Below are positions 44,909 through 55,949 of a DNA stretch of 64,000 nucleotides, piece after piece. Where the stretch lies: the NCBI GenBank assembly GCA_031772625.1, contig CM062814.1, positions 360,875,750 through 360,939,749 on the forward strand, given 5' to 3'. The notes beneath the pieces were generated by a model. That model saw nothing but the letters and a program-made list of their open reading frames with translations, searched no databases and was not told the DNA's origin. Each line of letters starts with the position of its first letter. Within the stretch, counting starts at the first letter, position 1. The DNA comes from Pinus tabuliformis (Eukaryota > Streptophyta > Pinopsida > Pinales > Pinaceae). The position numbers were made by a program, and so were the translations under genes.

Positions 44909-44999
44909 TATTTTAATGAATTGAGTAATTAGGGTTTTACAAGTTGAGTCAATAGCATTTCTATTTTCATACATAGAAGCAATTTCCAATTTCCCCTTT

Positions 45000-45790
45000 T
45001 ATCAAGATTTCATTCTAATTCAGTAGAAGGAAGGGTCTTTGAGCACTTTTAGATCTAATGTCATAACTAAGGGTGGAATGAGTGGAATCCTATATGTTGT
45101 GAATATGGCATATCACCTCGAACTTTTTACGAACCTTGGGTTGATAATTTCAGTTGGATTCACAACCACAAGCCAAAAAGATTGTGTTTTTGATTCCTTA
45201 AACATAGATTAATATTGGTTTTCCTGGTTTACATTTTCTTTCTATAGTTTATAAAATAGCTCAGTGATTAGATTAGTGATTTACATGAATTATATGTCAT
45301 TTAATTTCAATTCATCTTTTCCATTATAAGTTATTTCATTTTGTAAATGATAAATGGATGCATGCATGTGATTAATTGGAGGGTTGATTGTTCTACAGGG
45401 AAGGGCACCTTCATCACTTCCATCCTAAGTTCTTTCACCTTCTATTTCCACCTCCAAACTCTATGAAAAAAACCCTTTTTTATAAGCTGTTATGTCTAGG
45501 TCATCGAGAGCACTCATCCTGTAGCATTATTAGCTTGTGTGTAAAATTACAAGCCTACTATAAAAATTTCCTGTAGCAAACGTATAGTAGCCTTTTTCTT
45601 CATCACTTTCAACACACACTACAACTTTTACCTTTCATCGATGCATAATGACCTCCAACTGTGATAATATGACCACGAAAACCTCCTAGGCCACTCCAAA
45701 GCTTCCTTGTCTTCCCTGTAAAGACATAGTAGAGTTAGTTTCCTTATCATGAAAATAGGTTATTGATTTATGAGCAAGTTGATGAGCCTT
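45000..45790 (+). repeat. X2: second copy of the dispersed segment
   Basis: Diverged direct copy of 20230-20697 joined to 25960-26230, without the Copia A insertion. No coding sequence or terminal motif recognised. It lies just right of element B, while X1 lies just left of it. Confidence 0.7.
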
Positions 45791-46577
45791 AGTATTGCAA
45801 CAAGAATGCTACAACTAATAAAGGCTACCGACTTTAATTATCAACTTGGGGTTCCTACAAACTTAAGAGGTATTGGCACTATATGTGTGGCATACAATGT
45901 GTCCTTCCTTTGTTGTCATGATGTAATGGAGTGCATGTACTAAAGTCAAATCCTAAACTAATCACAGAAAATGAAATGTTCAAAATGGAACCTTAACCTA
46001 TTGGAGGAAAGAAAGTACAAGGAAATGGACTAAAATCAAATTGTAAAACACACCACTTTCTAACTAATAGCTAAGAAGCTTTTCTTCAAAAGAGTGCTAA
46101 GTTAACATGTTTGCAATCCGACTATCCTAACCATGTAGATTCAAACCATCAAAAGTTCTACTGTTGTGCATGAAAATGAATACAATAAATATGTTTTTGT
46201 TTTTGTCTTTTTTCATGTGAGCATGTGAAAGCTAATCTCTTTTGGTGATGTGGCAGGTGGCTTGGAGATAATGGTGAATTGTTAGAAGGTTTGGGGGACA
46301 ATTAGGGACCCTTCGCTAGCTTCCTAGAGGATTTTTCCTCAATTCGGCCTCAAAATAGGCCACTACAAGAAAACCTACAAGATCCCCTGAAAACCTATAG
46401 GATCCATTGAAAACCTACAAGATATAGCCGAGAGCAAAATGATGGATGTTGAAGGTGATGGAAAGCTTAGGGAAGGTGGTTGTTGGATGGAATGAGGCAA
46501 GGGAGTGCCGAGTACCACTTCAAAACTCAAAACCAAAGTTAGGAGATCGTTGTATTTTCCCAAAAAACTTAGAGAAG
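45791..46577. other. No gene recognised
   Basis: AT-rich sequence. Contains short variants of CTACAAGAT / CTATAGGAT near 46370-46430, a phrase that recurs elsewhere in the window. Confidence 0.5.
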
Positions 46578-46817
46578 TTTCCTTGTGAAATGATGAAATT
46601 GGCAATGGTTTAGTGAAAGAAAGTGAGGACCACAGATAGATGAAGTTAGGATGAGGTTGTTGATCATGAAATATCTATGTACTACTGAAACACCTGCTTT
46701 CCTTGTGAAATGATGAAATTGGCAATGGTTTAGTGAAAGAAAGTGAGGACCACAGATAGATGAAGTTAGGATGAGGTTGTTGATCATGCAATATCTATGT
46801 ACTACTGAAACACCTGC
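46578..46817. repeat. 120-bp tandem duplication
   Basis: Units 46578-46697 and 46698-46817 are identical except for one base (CATGAAATA against CATGCAATA). The two overlapping minus-strand ORFs are duplicates of each other and not supported as genes. Confidence 0.95.
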
Positions 46818-47339
46818 ACTGCATCAATCATTGACATTTACTTAAAACTGATGCAAACAAGAAGAATTTCAATTCTCTAAATGAAATAGAATTTAATGAG
46901 CTAGCTGTCTACTTCACACATGAGGAAAACTTTGTAGAATGATATAAAACATTGATGAGATCTAATGTAAGACTGAAGATTGAAGAAATGGAAATCAAAT
47001 CCTACCCTTGAAACCTAGAAAAATGTTGACCTAAGTGTAGAGCAAGAGGGGTAAAATTGCCTTGGTGGCATGGAGGTCAAGTAGAGGCTTAGTCCTAGCT
47101 TCAATGATGATTTGTTCTAAATTCGGGCTCAAAACAGGCTTTCCTACAGGATGCTACAGTGATTTACTATAGGATGTACAAATTTACTATAATTCATAAA
47201 ATGACCAAGAAAATCAAATCGAAACTGGATGGGACAATTTTTGTTATTAACTAGGGTGTCTTAGGTTCCCATTCCAAGTGGAATCACTCAAGAAGACCTA
47301 TGTTAACCCATGCTAAAAAATTTAGAAAATCATTACTAG
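46818..47339. other. No gene recognised
   Basis: AT-rich sequence. Bases 47215-47400 look like a diverged tandem copy of 47410-47560 (shared TTTTTGTTAT.AACTAG.GTGT). Confidence 0.5.
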
Positions 47340-48313
47340 TCGAAAATCTAGAAATTAAGGAACTAGTGAGCTAGTAAATCTAAAAAATGCCTAGCCTAAT
47401 CAAGTGAAAATGAAATGGGGTAGTTTTTGTTATGAACTAGAGTGTTTTTTTGATCTAATGCAAGTGGAACCAACTCAATTGAATCTTGTTAGCATGCTCT
47501 AAAAAATAGCAGAAATTTATTGTTCTTTGCTAAAAAGGAGGTCCAGCAATATAGATTTGGGAATAAGAAGACTAATCCAAGTAGCTCAATGATTACTATG
47601 AAATTCCAAAGCTTTTCCAAGAATTAAATAATTCTTATGATACTGCAAAATAAATTTCATTGACCGTTTAACTCAATCCTACAACAAGAAATCATTAATA
47701 CTAAGTGCAGAAGCAGAAAGAAATAAAAACTAGAGATGCATGTGAATAAGCAGTGAAAAGAAGCAAAGAAAATGATACAAAAGGGCTTTGAGGTTCCTGG
47801 GATTGCTAAGACGAAGGAAAATAAGAGAACTATCTTGGAGAACAAGATTTAGAAGCTGAACATGACACCAATCTTCATTATTTTCATTAATAGAATTACA
47901 TCCCTACAAGAAAATACAATGGTTCTGAAAAAATACGAGTTCTCTCCACAAGAACACTAATGAAAATCTATCCCTAGAGGAAAATTAGACTTGGTACTTA
48001 TAAAAAATAATTAGGAAGCATTCCCCATGAGAGGAGGGAGCTTTCCCCACCAAAATCCCTTGATTAGTGGATCTGGTCCCTTGTTTAATGGAACACATTC
48101 CTAGATTTTATCAATCATTGGAGTTCCACAATCTGTGCCATAATTCCATAATATATTGTTGATTTATTATTTATTATTAATCCTCTTGTAGTAGGGAACA
48201 AGTCCCTAAATTATCTCCTCCTCCAAATCTTCACAATATGCCCAATATTCTCATAATATTCCACAAAATAAAATAATATTAGGCACAAATATCCAATTAT
48301 TCATAAAACCTTC

Positions 48314-48358
<45 letters not shown>

Positions 48359-48482
48359 CTTAAAAATAAATTATCTAATGTAGAAAGAGAGGTTTAATGT
48401 GTTGAAGGATGGTCACCGGCCTTAAACTATTATTTAATTTAGAGGTATGAGCCATAATTTATGTCTAATTAGAGGCCCGTCA
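47340..48482 (-). repeat. Left copy of a large inverted pair, LTR-like
   Basis: Read on the minus strand from 48482 (TGACGGGCCTCTAAATTAGACATAA), it is similar along its length to 62000-63270 on the plus strand. It contains TATA-like TTTTTATAAGTACCAAG and a transcript-like stretch with CATTGTATTTTCTTGTAGGG. It could be an LTR of an old element or part of a long inverted repeat. Confidence 0.75.
48318..48355. repeat. (AT)n microsatellite
   Basis: An uninterrupted AT run of about 38 bases inside the left inverted copy. Absent from the right copy. Confidence 0.95.
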
Positions 48483-50299
48483 TACCCCATTGATGAAAGT
48501 GTTGCTCATCCTCTGAGCAAGTTAGTGACCTCATTGTGCCTCATCCATGGCCCTGGTGGCCTCTCTCTTGTGAATTAAGAATATTGGCTACAATTTCTGC
48601 AAGGACAAGCCCAAAACATATGTGTGCAAAGAAAAATCAATTTCTCTTGAGACCATTAGCTTTCCTTCTTCCTCTTATTCAAGATGGGTTCTTGAATCTT
48701 TCTCAGTTTGGAAAGGTCTTCCACACCCTTATCAACCTTTTTTTACCTTGTTTAGCCATTTGGATGCCTCTAACACCTTCAAAATGCATTTAGATGAGAA
48801 CTAGGACATCTTGTAGTAATTCCTATCAAAACTACAGTAGACCTACAAGAAACCCTGTTAAAACTATAGGATACCCTTTTTGAGCATAAATGATAATTGG
48901 AGCCTAGGAAAGGTCCTCAACTTGACTCCCATGCCTTTCTCCCATTTTTATAACATATTTTAGGCCTTGGACAAAAGCCAGAAAGAGATTAGAGACCTAT
49001 TGGAAATCCCCTTTTCATTATTGCAATTTGAGTTCTATTTTGATGGTGGATTCCTCATTTCCCTTTTTTTACCTACTTCTTCTCTCTTGTGGCCTAGATG
49101 ATTGCCTAATGGCCTCGGAGTTCTATGTTTTGATTAGGACTCTCCTAGGCACTGTCATTTTGGGGTTTACCCCAATTTTTCTTTTCTTCCTTCTTGTAGC
49201 AACATTCTGCATTACTGTAGTAGTCATTCCTACTCTTTTAGGGTTTTCTAACTATATCGAAGTGATGAGAAATGATGAAAAGTGATTGGATGATGATGCT
49301 AGGGCTGAAAGGGAGTAGTGTAGGTTTGTGAAAATGGAGAGGATGCTTTGTTTTTTCTTTTCAAGAATGAAATGGGATGAATGAATGATGAGTAGCTAGT
49401 GAATATGAAGTGGATGGAGGGCTTGGAGTGCTATGGTGACTTGGCCTTTGCAAAAATCTCTTCTTTTAACTACTGTCATCATTCCTTGAAATCATCACCC
49501 TACATAATTTGACTTTTCAATATTGTATGACTGAAGGAGTAAGCTGCAATTAACTAGTTGAAGGCGGCTGAGACTGCTAACCCATCATTAGCTTATAAAT
49601 CCTCATGTCTCATGTATTGAAAACAAATTTTCAACTATAATATGCTCAAGAGAAGAGGTCGAGAATATTGCATACATGTACCTACCTGATGGTTGTTGGA
49701 GAGATCTCCATACTACTGTTGAGTTGATGTTGATGTGTAGTTGTTGGATGGTGATGTTGATGATACTGATACTATTACTAAGCTCTGGAGGAGCTTCTTT
49801 GACCTCAGGATCTTCATGCTGAAGCTTACTGCAAATTTCTAGCTACTTCATCATCATATCCCCTCAATTTTTCAAAGAAACACATCGAATTGTGCCTTGT
49901 GAATATCTCTAGTAGAGGAGGGTGTCGATGAATCTTCACCATGCAAATGGGTTCCCCCTATCATTTTTCTCTGATAGATGGAGGTTTGTATAGGTTTGAT
50001 ACCAAATTTAAAAATTCTATGTATACAATTCCCTTATGTTGCAATCACTTTCAACAAACTAGAAGGTTTTTCATGTTTCTTTCACTTGGAAAAATCTCGT
50101 GAAATGTAGAACCTACCTCCTTAACACTGCTTGATGAAGCCAACCTCTATTTTTCCCTTTTAAAACTACTCACTGCCAATCATGTAGGTGTTGTTCTGTA
50201 TTACGTAGGATCTCAGGGAATCCTGTAGGTTTTCACGACAATGACTTGCTTTGTCCATATTTCCCAAATGGTACAATGGATGGACCTGAAACTTTCTAA
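48483..50299. other. No gene recognised
   Basis: Open stretches at 48536-48793 and 49028-49285 (the second hydrophobic, with two possible membrane segments) have no domain I know, and their frames are short. The CTACAGTAGACCTACAAGA phrase occurs at about 48830. Confidence 0.45.
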
Positions 50300-50338
50300 G
50301 CATGTTTCCATTATCATTATGCACCTCCCCATAAAAAG

Positions 50339-50369
<31 letters not shown>

Positions 50370-50660
50370 TCGGTCAATGGATGCACGGATCTTGAGAAAA
50401 ACAAAAAAATAGTTCAAGGTGATGGAGGCCGATATCTTGGAAACTGTGCTCTAGAATTCGCTGAAATTCCCTTGACAGGCTACCATCATCCATATGCATC
50501 TCCCCATGAAACATATTTTTAAATTGATGCGTGGATATCAAAAAAATGAAAAAATGAAACTATGCACTGGAATATGCTGAAATTGATTGGGCATGTCACC
50601 ATCATCCATATGCATCTCCCCCTAAAACAACATAGCAAATGGATGCATGGTTTTCATGTT
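50300..50660. repeat. Imperfect ~110-190 bp tandem repeats
   Basis: The phrase CATCATCCATATGCATCTCC occurs at about 50484 and 50600, with a weaker form near 50310. Each is followed by a phrase like AATGGATGCAYGG and a stretch of A. Non-coding. Confidence 0.6.
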
Positions 50661-50989
50661 ATGGAAAAAATAAATTTATGCTCTATGTATTTTTGTAACC
50701 AGTAGTAAAACAGAGCATCCTGTCGTTTTTTAGGAAAACAAGCGAAGTGAATGATAGAACCTTGAGAATGATTGGTAGATGGTGAAAATAGATGAGGGTG
50801 ATGGATTGGCATAGGCTTGGCCTTGTTGGAGAATTTGAGCAAAGGAGGAAAACGTCAGATTTTAACTTTTTTTTACTAGGCTTGACAAATTTTTCTTTTG
50901 GTAACAAATTGTTTTTGTTTCTTGCAGATGTTGGAGAGTACATGCATTCATCATAGAGATACATGAAACATGATTTTTTTTCCTTTATT

Positions 50990-51240
50990 TTTCTTCTAGA
51001 CCTTCTAGTTGCTTCAAGGAAGTTTTCAACTAGTAGGTCTCCCTAGGCACCTCAAAGGAGGTTTTTACTTACGATCTTTTCTGTTTTCTTTTTTTTCTTT
51101 TTTTCCAACCCATTGATCGCCTCATGGAGGTTTTCAATCAATGAGCCAATTTGAGGCACCTCAAAGGAGGTTTTCACACAAGATTTTTATTTTTTCTCTT
51201 ATTTTTCATTTTTTTTTACCCTACCCTACTTGAAAAACAA
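50990..51240 (-). other. F 3' trailer (shared with E)
   Basis: On the minus strand, repeats of GAAAACCTCC plus TTTGAGGTGCCTC alternate with poly-purine stretches. The same phrases follow integrase of E at 57330-57500. This marks the end of the F internal region. Confidence 0.6.
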
Positions 51241-51499
51241 AATCACTTTCAAGTATAATAATACTTTCAATGGAGCCATGTCCACATCAAGATGATAGAA
51301 AAAATGATGTGGAGGCTTGAAATATATTCTTTGACTTGTACCTGGATTTGAGTGATCAAATGCTTTTACTTTGACGATATCAACCACAACTAAAGAAGAG
51401 AGTATTGCTACAACTTAGTGACTGTCTGGAACCATATTTTAATATAGTTGTGATGCCTCTAGTCTGCTTGTTGATTTGGATCATCTTGGATGTGTTATT
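51241..51499. other. Junction region in F, no gene recognised
   Basis: Lies between the gag C-terminus and the trailer, where all of pol should be. Nothing coding recognised, so pol seems deleted here. Confidence 0.5.
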
Positions 51500-52785
51500 C
51501 TACCATGAGCTTCAATTATTCCTCTTTTTGTTGATTGATCTCTTGAAAACATGGAGGATTTGATAGTAACCATGAGGGATCTTTCTCAACGTCTGATTTT
51601 GGTGTCTTCTCTTCATCAAGTGCAGCCCATGATTCTTTGATCTTCCCTTTTGAATCTTCTTTTTCTAGATGTGGTCCTTCAATGATACCAAGATAATCTC
51701 TTTTATGCAATACTCTTCTTGAGCTATGGTGAATACCATTGATCTCAAGAGGATATTTTTGGAAGTGTTGTACCTCAACATTGTAAGTGGTCTGAGCTAC
51801 TTACTTGTGTGGGTTTGGAAATGGTGGTACAGGTAGTTGAGTGAGAGTGGATATTTGAGATGGATGTGGTTGGGGTTGTGGTTGTGGTGGAGGTGAATGG
51901 TAAGGATAACATGGACTTTGGTATGGACGATATTAACTAAAATACTGAGAATATTGTGGATGGCTCCCATAAGCTCCTTGCCAACGTTGTTGCCAAGATT
52001 GGTTTTGGGGTTGAGATGGCCAATGTTTCCAAGGAAAGGGTGTGTTCCAATTATTTTGAGGTGGATTTGCATAATCTTGAAATTATGAATTAGGCTCTTG
52101 CATCATATCAAGCTGAATAGGTTGCTATGGTCCTACTGGAGCTACATAACAATGTTACATTGGCGATTGGCTTGCTTCATTGTCCTCTTGGTGAACTTCC
52201 TTCAACCTTGGTAATGAGGAGCAACATTTAACATCATGTGATTTTTCATGGACGACACAAACATATTATTTTTTCTCATTTTGTATACTTAACATTTCTA
52301 CTTGTTTGGTTAGATTGCTAAGAATTTCTACTTTAAAATCATCAAATAAATTTCCAAGTTTAGTTTGACTTTCCAACCTTCATGCTGATTTACCTACTCT
52401 TGTCTTTCCTCTTGATATGTGTTTGCATGTTTCATATATTTCTTGAAATGATAATTGGTATACATTACCTCTAATCATGAGATCAAGGAAAGCAATCCAC
52501 TCATCCCCAATTGTTCTAAGTAAGAGGGTTTTTAGTGTGTCTGATACTAAATGATGTAATTTTTCCCTCTTAACATTATACATCAACCTCTCTATTAGAT
52601 CCTCAATGATCTCATCTTCTCTTTGATTAATTCTAAACATTTCTTCCTTAAGATCATGATATTTATATTTTTCTATAAATATCTTTTGCATATCATTCCA
52701 TTATCTTATTTAATTAGTCCCTAAACTCATCAACCATTTAAGAGCTCTATCCTTCAACATTATTGGTGCAATATCAGGGCTCACC
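51500..52785 (-). pseudogene. F gag (Athila-like Gypsy), decayed
   Basis: The minus strand reads the gag core MLKDRALKWLMSLG, then KIFIEKYKYHDLKEEMF, NQREDEIIEDLIERLMYNV and LLRTIGDEWIAFLDLM (open piece 52691-52380), then a knuckle relic CVVHEKSHDVKC with one Cys lost, then a Gln/Pro/His-rich tract (about 52072-51797) and an acidic tail. Stops and at least two frameshifts. Its N-terminal end is cut at about 52785, where element E starts in the other direction. Confidence 0.8.
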
Positions 52786-52791
52786 ACTTTT

Positions 52792-52809
52792 TGGCATCAT
52801 TGCTAGGAA
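52792..52809 (+). other. E primer-binding site, decayed
   Basis: TGGCATCATTGCTAGGAA. It matches the Athila-type site TGGCGCCGTTGCCGGGGA except at positions explained mostly by loss of CpG and related G-to-A or C-to-T changes. It lies 99 bases before the gag ATG. The 5' LTR that should precede it is absent; F gag sequence lies there instead. Confidence 0.6.
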
Positions 52810-52908
52810 GGTGTCTAGGTAGATGTTGCTTTTGCTTAAGCATTGTTTTCTATTTTTCATACGGTTTTGAAGAAGTAACATAAAATAAAAAGAGAAAAAT
52901 TTTCTTTC

Positions 52909-53640
52909 ATGCCTTGTAGGAGTAGAGATACTCATCGATTTTGTTTACTAAAAAACACCATACCCTCATGCAATCAACCTACACTCTTCTTCAGTGACTG
53001 TCATCGTCCCACTTTGACTACAAGGGAGTTAGAAGAAGATCTAAGTGAGAAACCTAAAATTTTTGAAGAGCGTATTGGGGAAGAATAAAAATCCACTTCA
53101 ACTACCCAAACTATGGTTGAAAATAGGGACAATGAGGTTTTCCCTATTAGAGAGACCAATGGAGAGACCATAATTAATAATATAAGCCCTACTTCCCTTC
53201 CACACTTCCATGGCTTAACCTACGAGGATCCTAATATCTTCATGTTTGAATTTTTTCTTGTCTATAGGACCTATGACTATGTCTGTGATGAAAATAATAT
53301 GAAGTTATTCCCCTCTACCCTTAAGGATGTTGCCTCCCACTAGCTTATGGGTCTGCCTGGGGGTAGCATCACTACTTGGGCCCAAATGCAACTAGCCTTT
53401 AATAACAAGTACGTGGACTACTATACATCCAAAGAAGCCAACAAATAAATATTTATAATTACTTTTGAACTTGATGAATCCATAGAAGAACATGACGAGA
53501 GATTTCAACTCATTTATAGGAGGGCCAACTACAACCTTGTTCCCAAATCACTCAAACTACTTCGTCTCTGAGGGATCAGGGAAGATATGTTGGAGACCCT
53601 CAACATGTTGTTTGGGGGAATTGAAGAATTTGTGTGTTAA
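52909..53640 (+). pseudogene. E gag
   Basis: ATG at 52909 starts a frame that runs, with stops near 53086, 53341, 53446 and later, through SLPHFHGLTYEDPNIFMFEF, VASHxLMGLPGGSITTWAQM and FQLIYRRANYNLVPKS to GIREDMLETLNMLFGG. This is a typical plant Gypsy gag. The frame is then lost near 53640. Confidence 0.85.
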
Positions 53641-53699
53641 AATACCCCTTCTCCAGGCTATTAAATACGTTCCCATTTATAATAATCTCGTCAAGGAGA

Positions 53700-54241
53700 A
53701 ATGTTTCAAACATCGCGGGAGAAGAAAAAGAGACACCCCCAACATAATTGTTGTTGGAAAATTATCTGATTTGATGCTTAGGAGGGTGATCTTCATGAAA
53801 TATCTAGACCCTAGAAGACCTATAGTAGTTGTGCACATTTATAGCCTTATAGTCCCTAACACCCTGATTGATCTTAGGGCTTACATCATTATGACACCTA
53901 AGGAAACCATGCTAAATCTAAACCTCCAAGGAGCTTTGAGAAATACCACCATAGTGTTGCAACTTGCCAACAGATCCAAAGTAGCTCCCGATGGATTTGT
54001 TGAAGATGTTATGGTATCCATTGAATCTTTGGAGTATCCTACTGATTTCCTAGTTCTCCAGCACAAAACTAAGTTCAATGGCTATCCTCTCAACTTCAGA
54101 AGGCCATGTTTAGCCACTGTTGATGTTTACGTTAGTTCTAGGGATAGGAACATGACATTAAGAATGGGTATTTTTATAAAAAACTGGTATTGTATCCTCC
54201 TACTTAGCCTTCCATTTACCATGAGTTACCCTTGTGGATAG
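53700..54241 (+). pseudogene. E aspartic protease
   Basis: Within a 249-codon open stretch (53492-54241), residues from about 70 onward form the protease: VPNTLIDLRAYIIMTPKETM, where the active-site Asp-Leu-Gly-Ala has become Asp-Leu-Arg-Ala. Then VLQLANRSKVAPDGFVEDVM and DFLVLQHKTKFNGYPLNFRR. The first ~65 codons belong to gag read out of frame. Inactive. Confidence 0.8.
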
Positions 54242-54499
54242 AAGAGGGGGAATAAGATGAACTATATTACACCACACTCACCCAATATGCACTCTAGACA
54301 TCATTACAGGAAGGGGGAAACATAATGAAGATAATCGCATTTACCACGGCCTTCATAATCAAACTCCCACTTCCATTCCCATTGATGAGTTCATGAAAGG
54401 ATCTAAGAGTAATACTTGGGGTGACTTATGACCTATTGACTCAAGTCTAGACCATGTCAAAAATTTAGAGTTTGGATCATCCAAAACCTTTAATTTCAA

Positions 54500-55330
54500 C
54501 CCTTCTCTCCTTTCCAAACAGGAAGAGAAATTGTGCAAAGTGTTGAGGTAAAACTTGTATGCTTTTGCTTGGGACTATAGGAAATGAAAGGTGTGAATCC
54601 ATATTTACATCAAGGAGGGATGTAAGAATGTGTGCTAACCCCAGAGGAGGATGAACCCATCACTTAAGGATAATGTGAAGGAAGAACTACAAAAACTATT
54701 GGATGCATGGTTCTTATACCATGTTTCAGAGAGTGAGTGGATATCACCTTTTGTGTGAGTTCCCAAGAATAATGGGAAGTGTAGGATATTTTAGGATGAC
54801 AGGGAGCTTAGGAAGGCCACAAAGAAGGAACATTTTCCCTTACACTTCATTAACCAAGTCCTATATGGCCTTGCAGGAAAGAAATTCTTCTCCTTCCTCG
54901 ATGGATTTAGTGGATATAATCAAATATAGATTAGCCTTGAAGACCCAAACAAGACCATATTAATATGTCCTTGGGATACCTTTTCTTATAGATTCCTTCC
55001 ATTTTCTTTGTGCAATGCCCATGCTACTTTCCAAGGGGTGGTTTTGTGTATTTTTGTTGAATTGGATCATGACTCTGTGGAAATATACATGGATGATTTC
55101 GTTCCTTGTGGATGTGACTTCCATGAAGCTCTCTCCAATTTGTGCAAGGTTTTGAAAAAATGAATTGAAATGAATCTCTCTCTAATCCCTGATAAATGTG
55201 AGTTCTTGATGAATGAGGGGATCGTCCTTGGCCATTCCATCTCCAAGGAAGGGGTATAGGTGGACCCAAAAAAAATTCTATCATCAAAAGGGTCCTTACC
55301 CCTCATAAGCAAAGGGATGTCAAGATCTTC
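54500..55330 (+). pseudogene. E reverse transcriptase
   Basis: Pieces in all three frames: SLLSKQEEKLCKVL, then a badly broken finger region, then EIYMDDFVPCGCDFHEALSN (YMDD intact, near 55086) and SNPDKCEFLMNEG-type wording, ending GLAGY near 55350. Too decayed to function. Confidence 0.8.
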
Positions 55331-55439
55331 TCGGGACTAGCAGGATATTAGACGAGATTCATCTAAGGATTTAGTAAAGTGGCTGCACCTTCGCTTGGCT
55401 TATTAGCCAAGAGATACAGATTTATGTTGGACCAACACT

Positions 55440-55870
55440 TTTCAAGGGGTCCTTGAAGTGTTGAAGCAAACGTTGACTACTGCGCCCATCCTAAGAGGTC
55501 CCAACTAGGCATTGGCTTTCCATATCCATACTGATGCACCAGACAAATATATTTGGGGAGCCTTGGGACAAGTAAAGGATAAGTTTCCTTATTCCATTTA
55601 CATCATTAGTAAGAATCTGTCTAAAGATGAGTTGAATACACTGTCACTGAAAAGGAGCTCTTAGTTGTAGTACATCTTTAGGCACTATATCATTGGCTAC
55701 CAAAATTTTGTTCATACTCACCATGCATCTATTAAATATTTGGTGAACAAGTCTGATGTTAATGTTATAATAATTAGGTTGGTGTTATTCCTACAATAGT
55801 TTGATTTGACTATCATTGAGAAACCAAGAAAAGAAAATGTGGTTGAATATTTTTTTTCCAGGTTAACCTT
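55440..55870 (+). pseudogene. E RNase H
   Basis: Fragments corresponding to the Gypsy RNase H: HIHTDAPDK-like wording near 55525, ISKNLSKDELNT and TVTEKELLVVVH near 55640, and the tail EKPRKENVVEYF near 55820. Multiple stops and shifts. Confidence 0.7.
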
Positions 55871-55949
55871 ACCTGCAAGTAATGAAGAGATGGTGGATGA
55901 TCAACTTGTAGAGGATCACCTCTTTTCTATCTTAGTGTTTTTTCCCTAG

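Noticed and set aside
49028..49285. 85-codon hydrophobic ORF that could be a small membrane protein
   Set aside because: No family resemblance, no supporting context, and composition typical of T-rich non-coding sequence.
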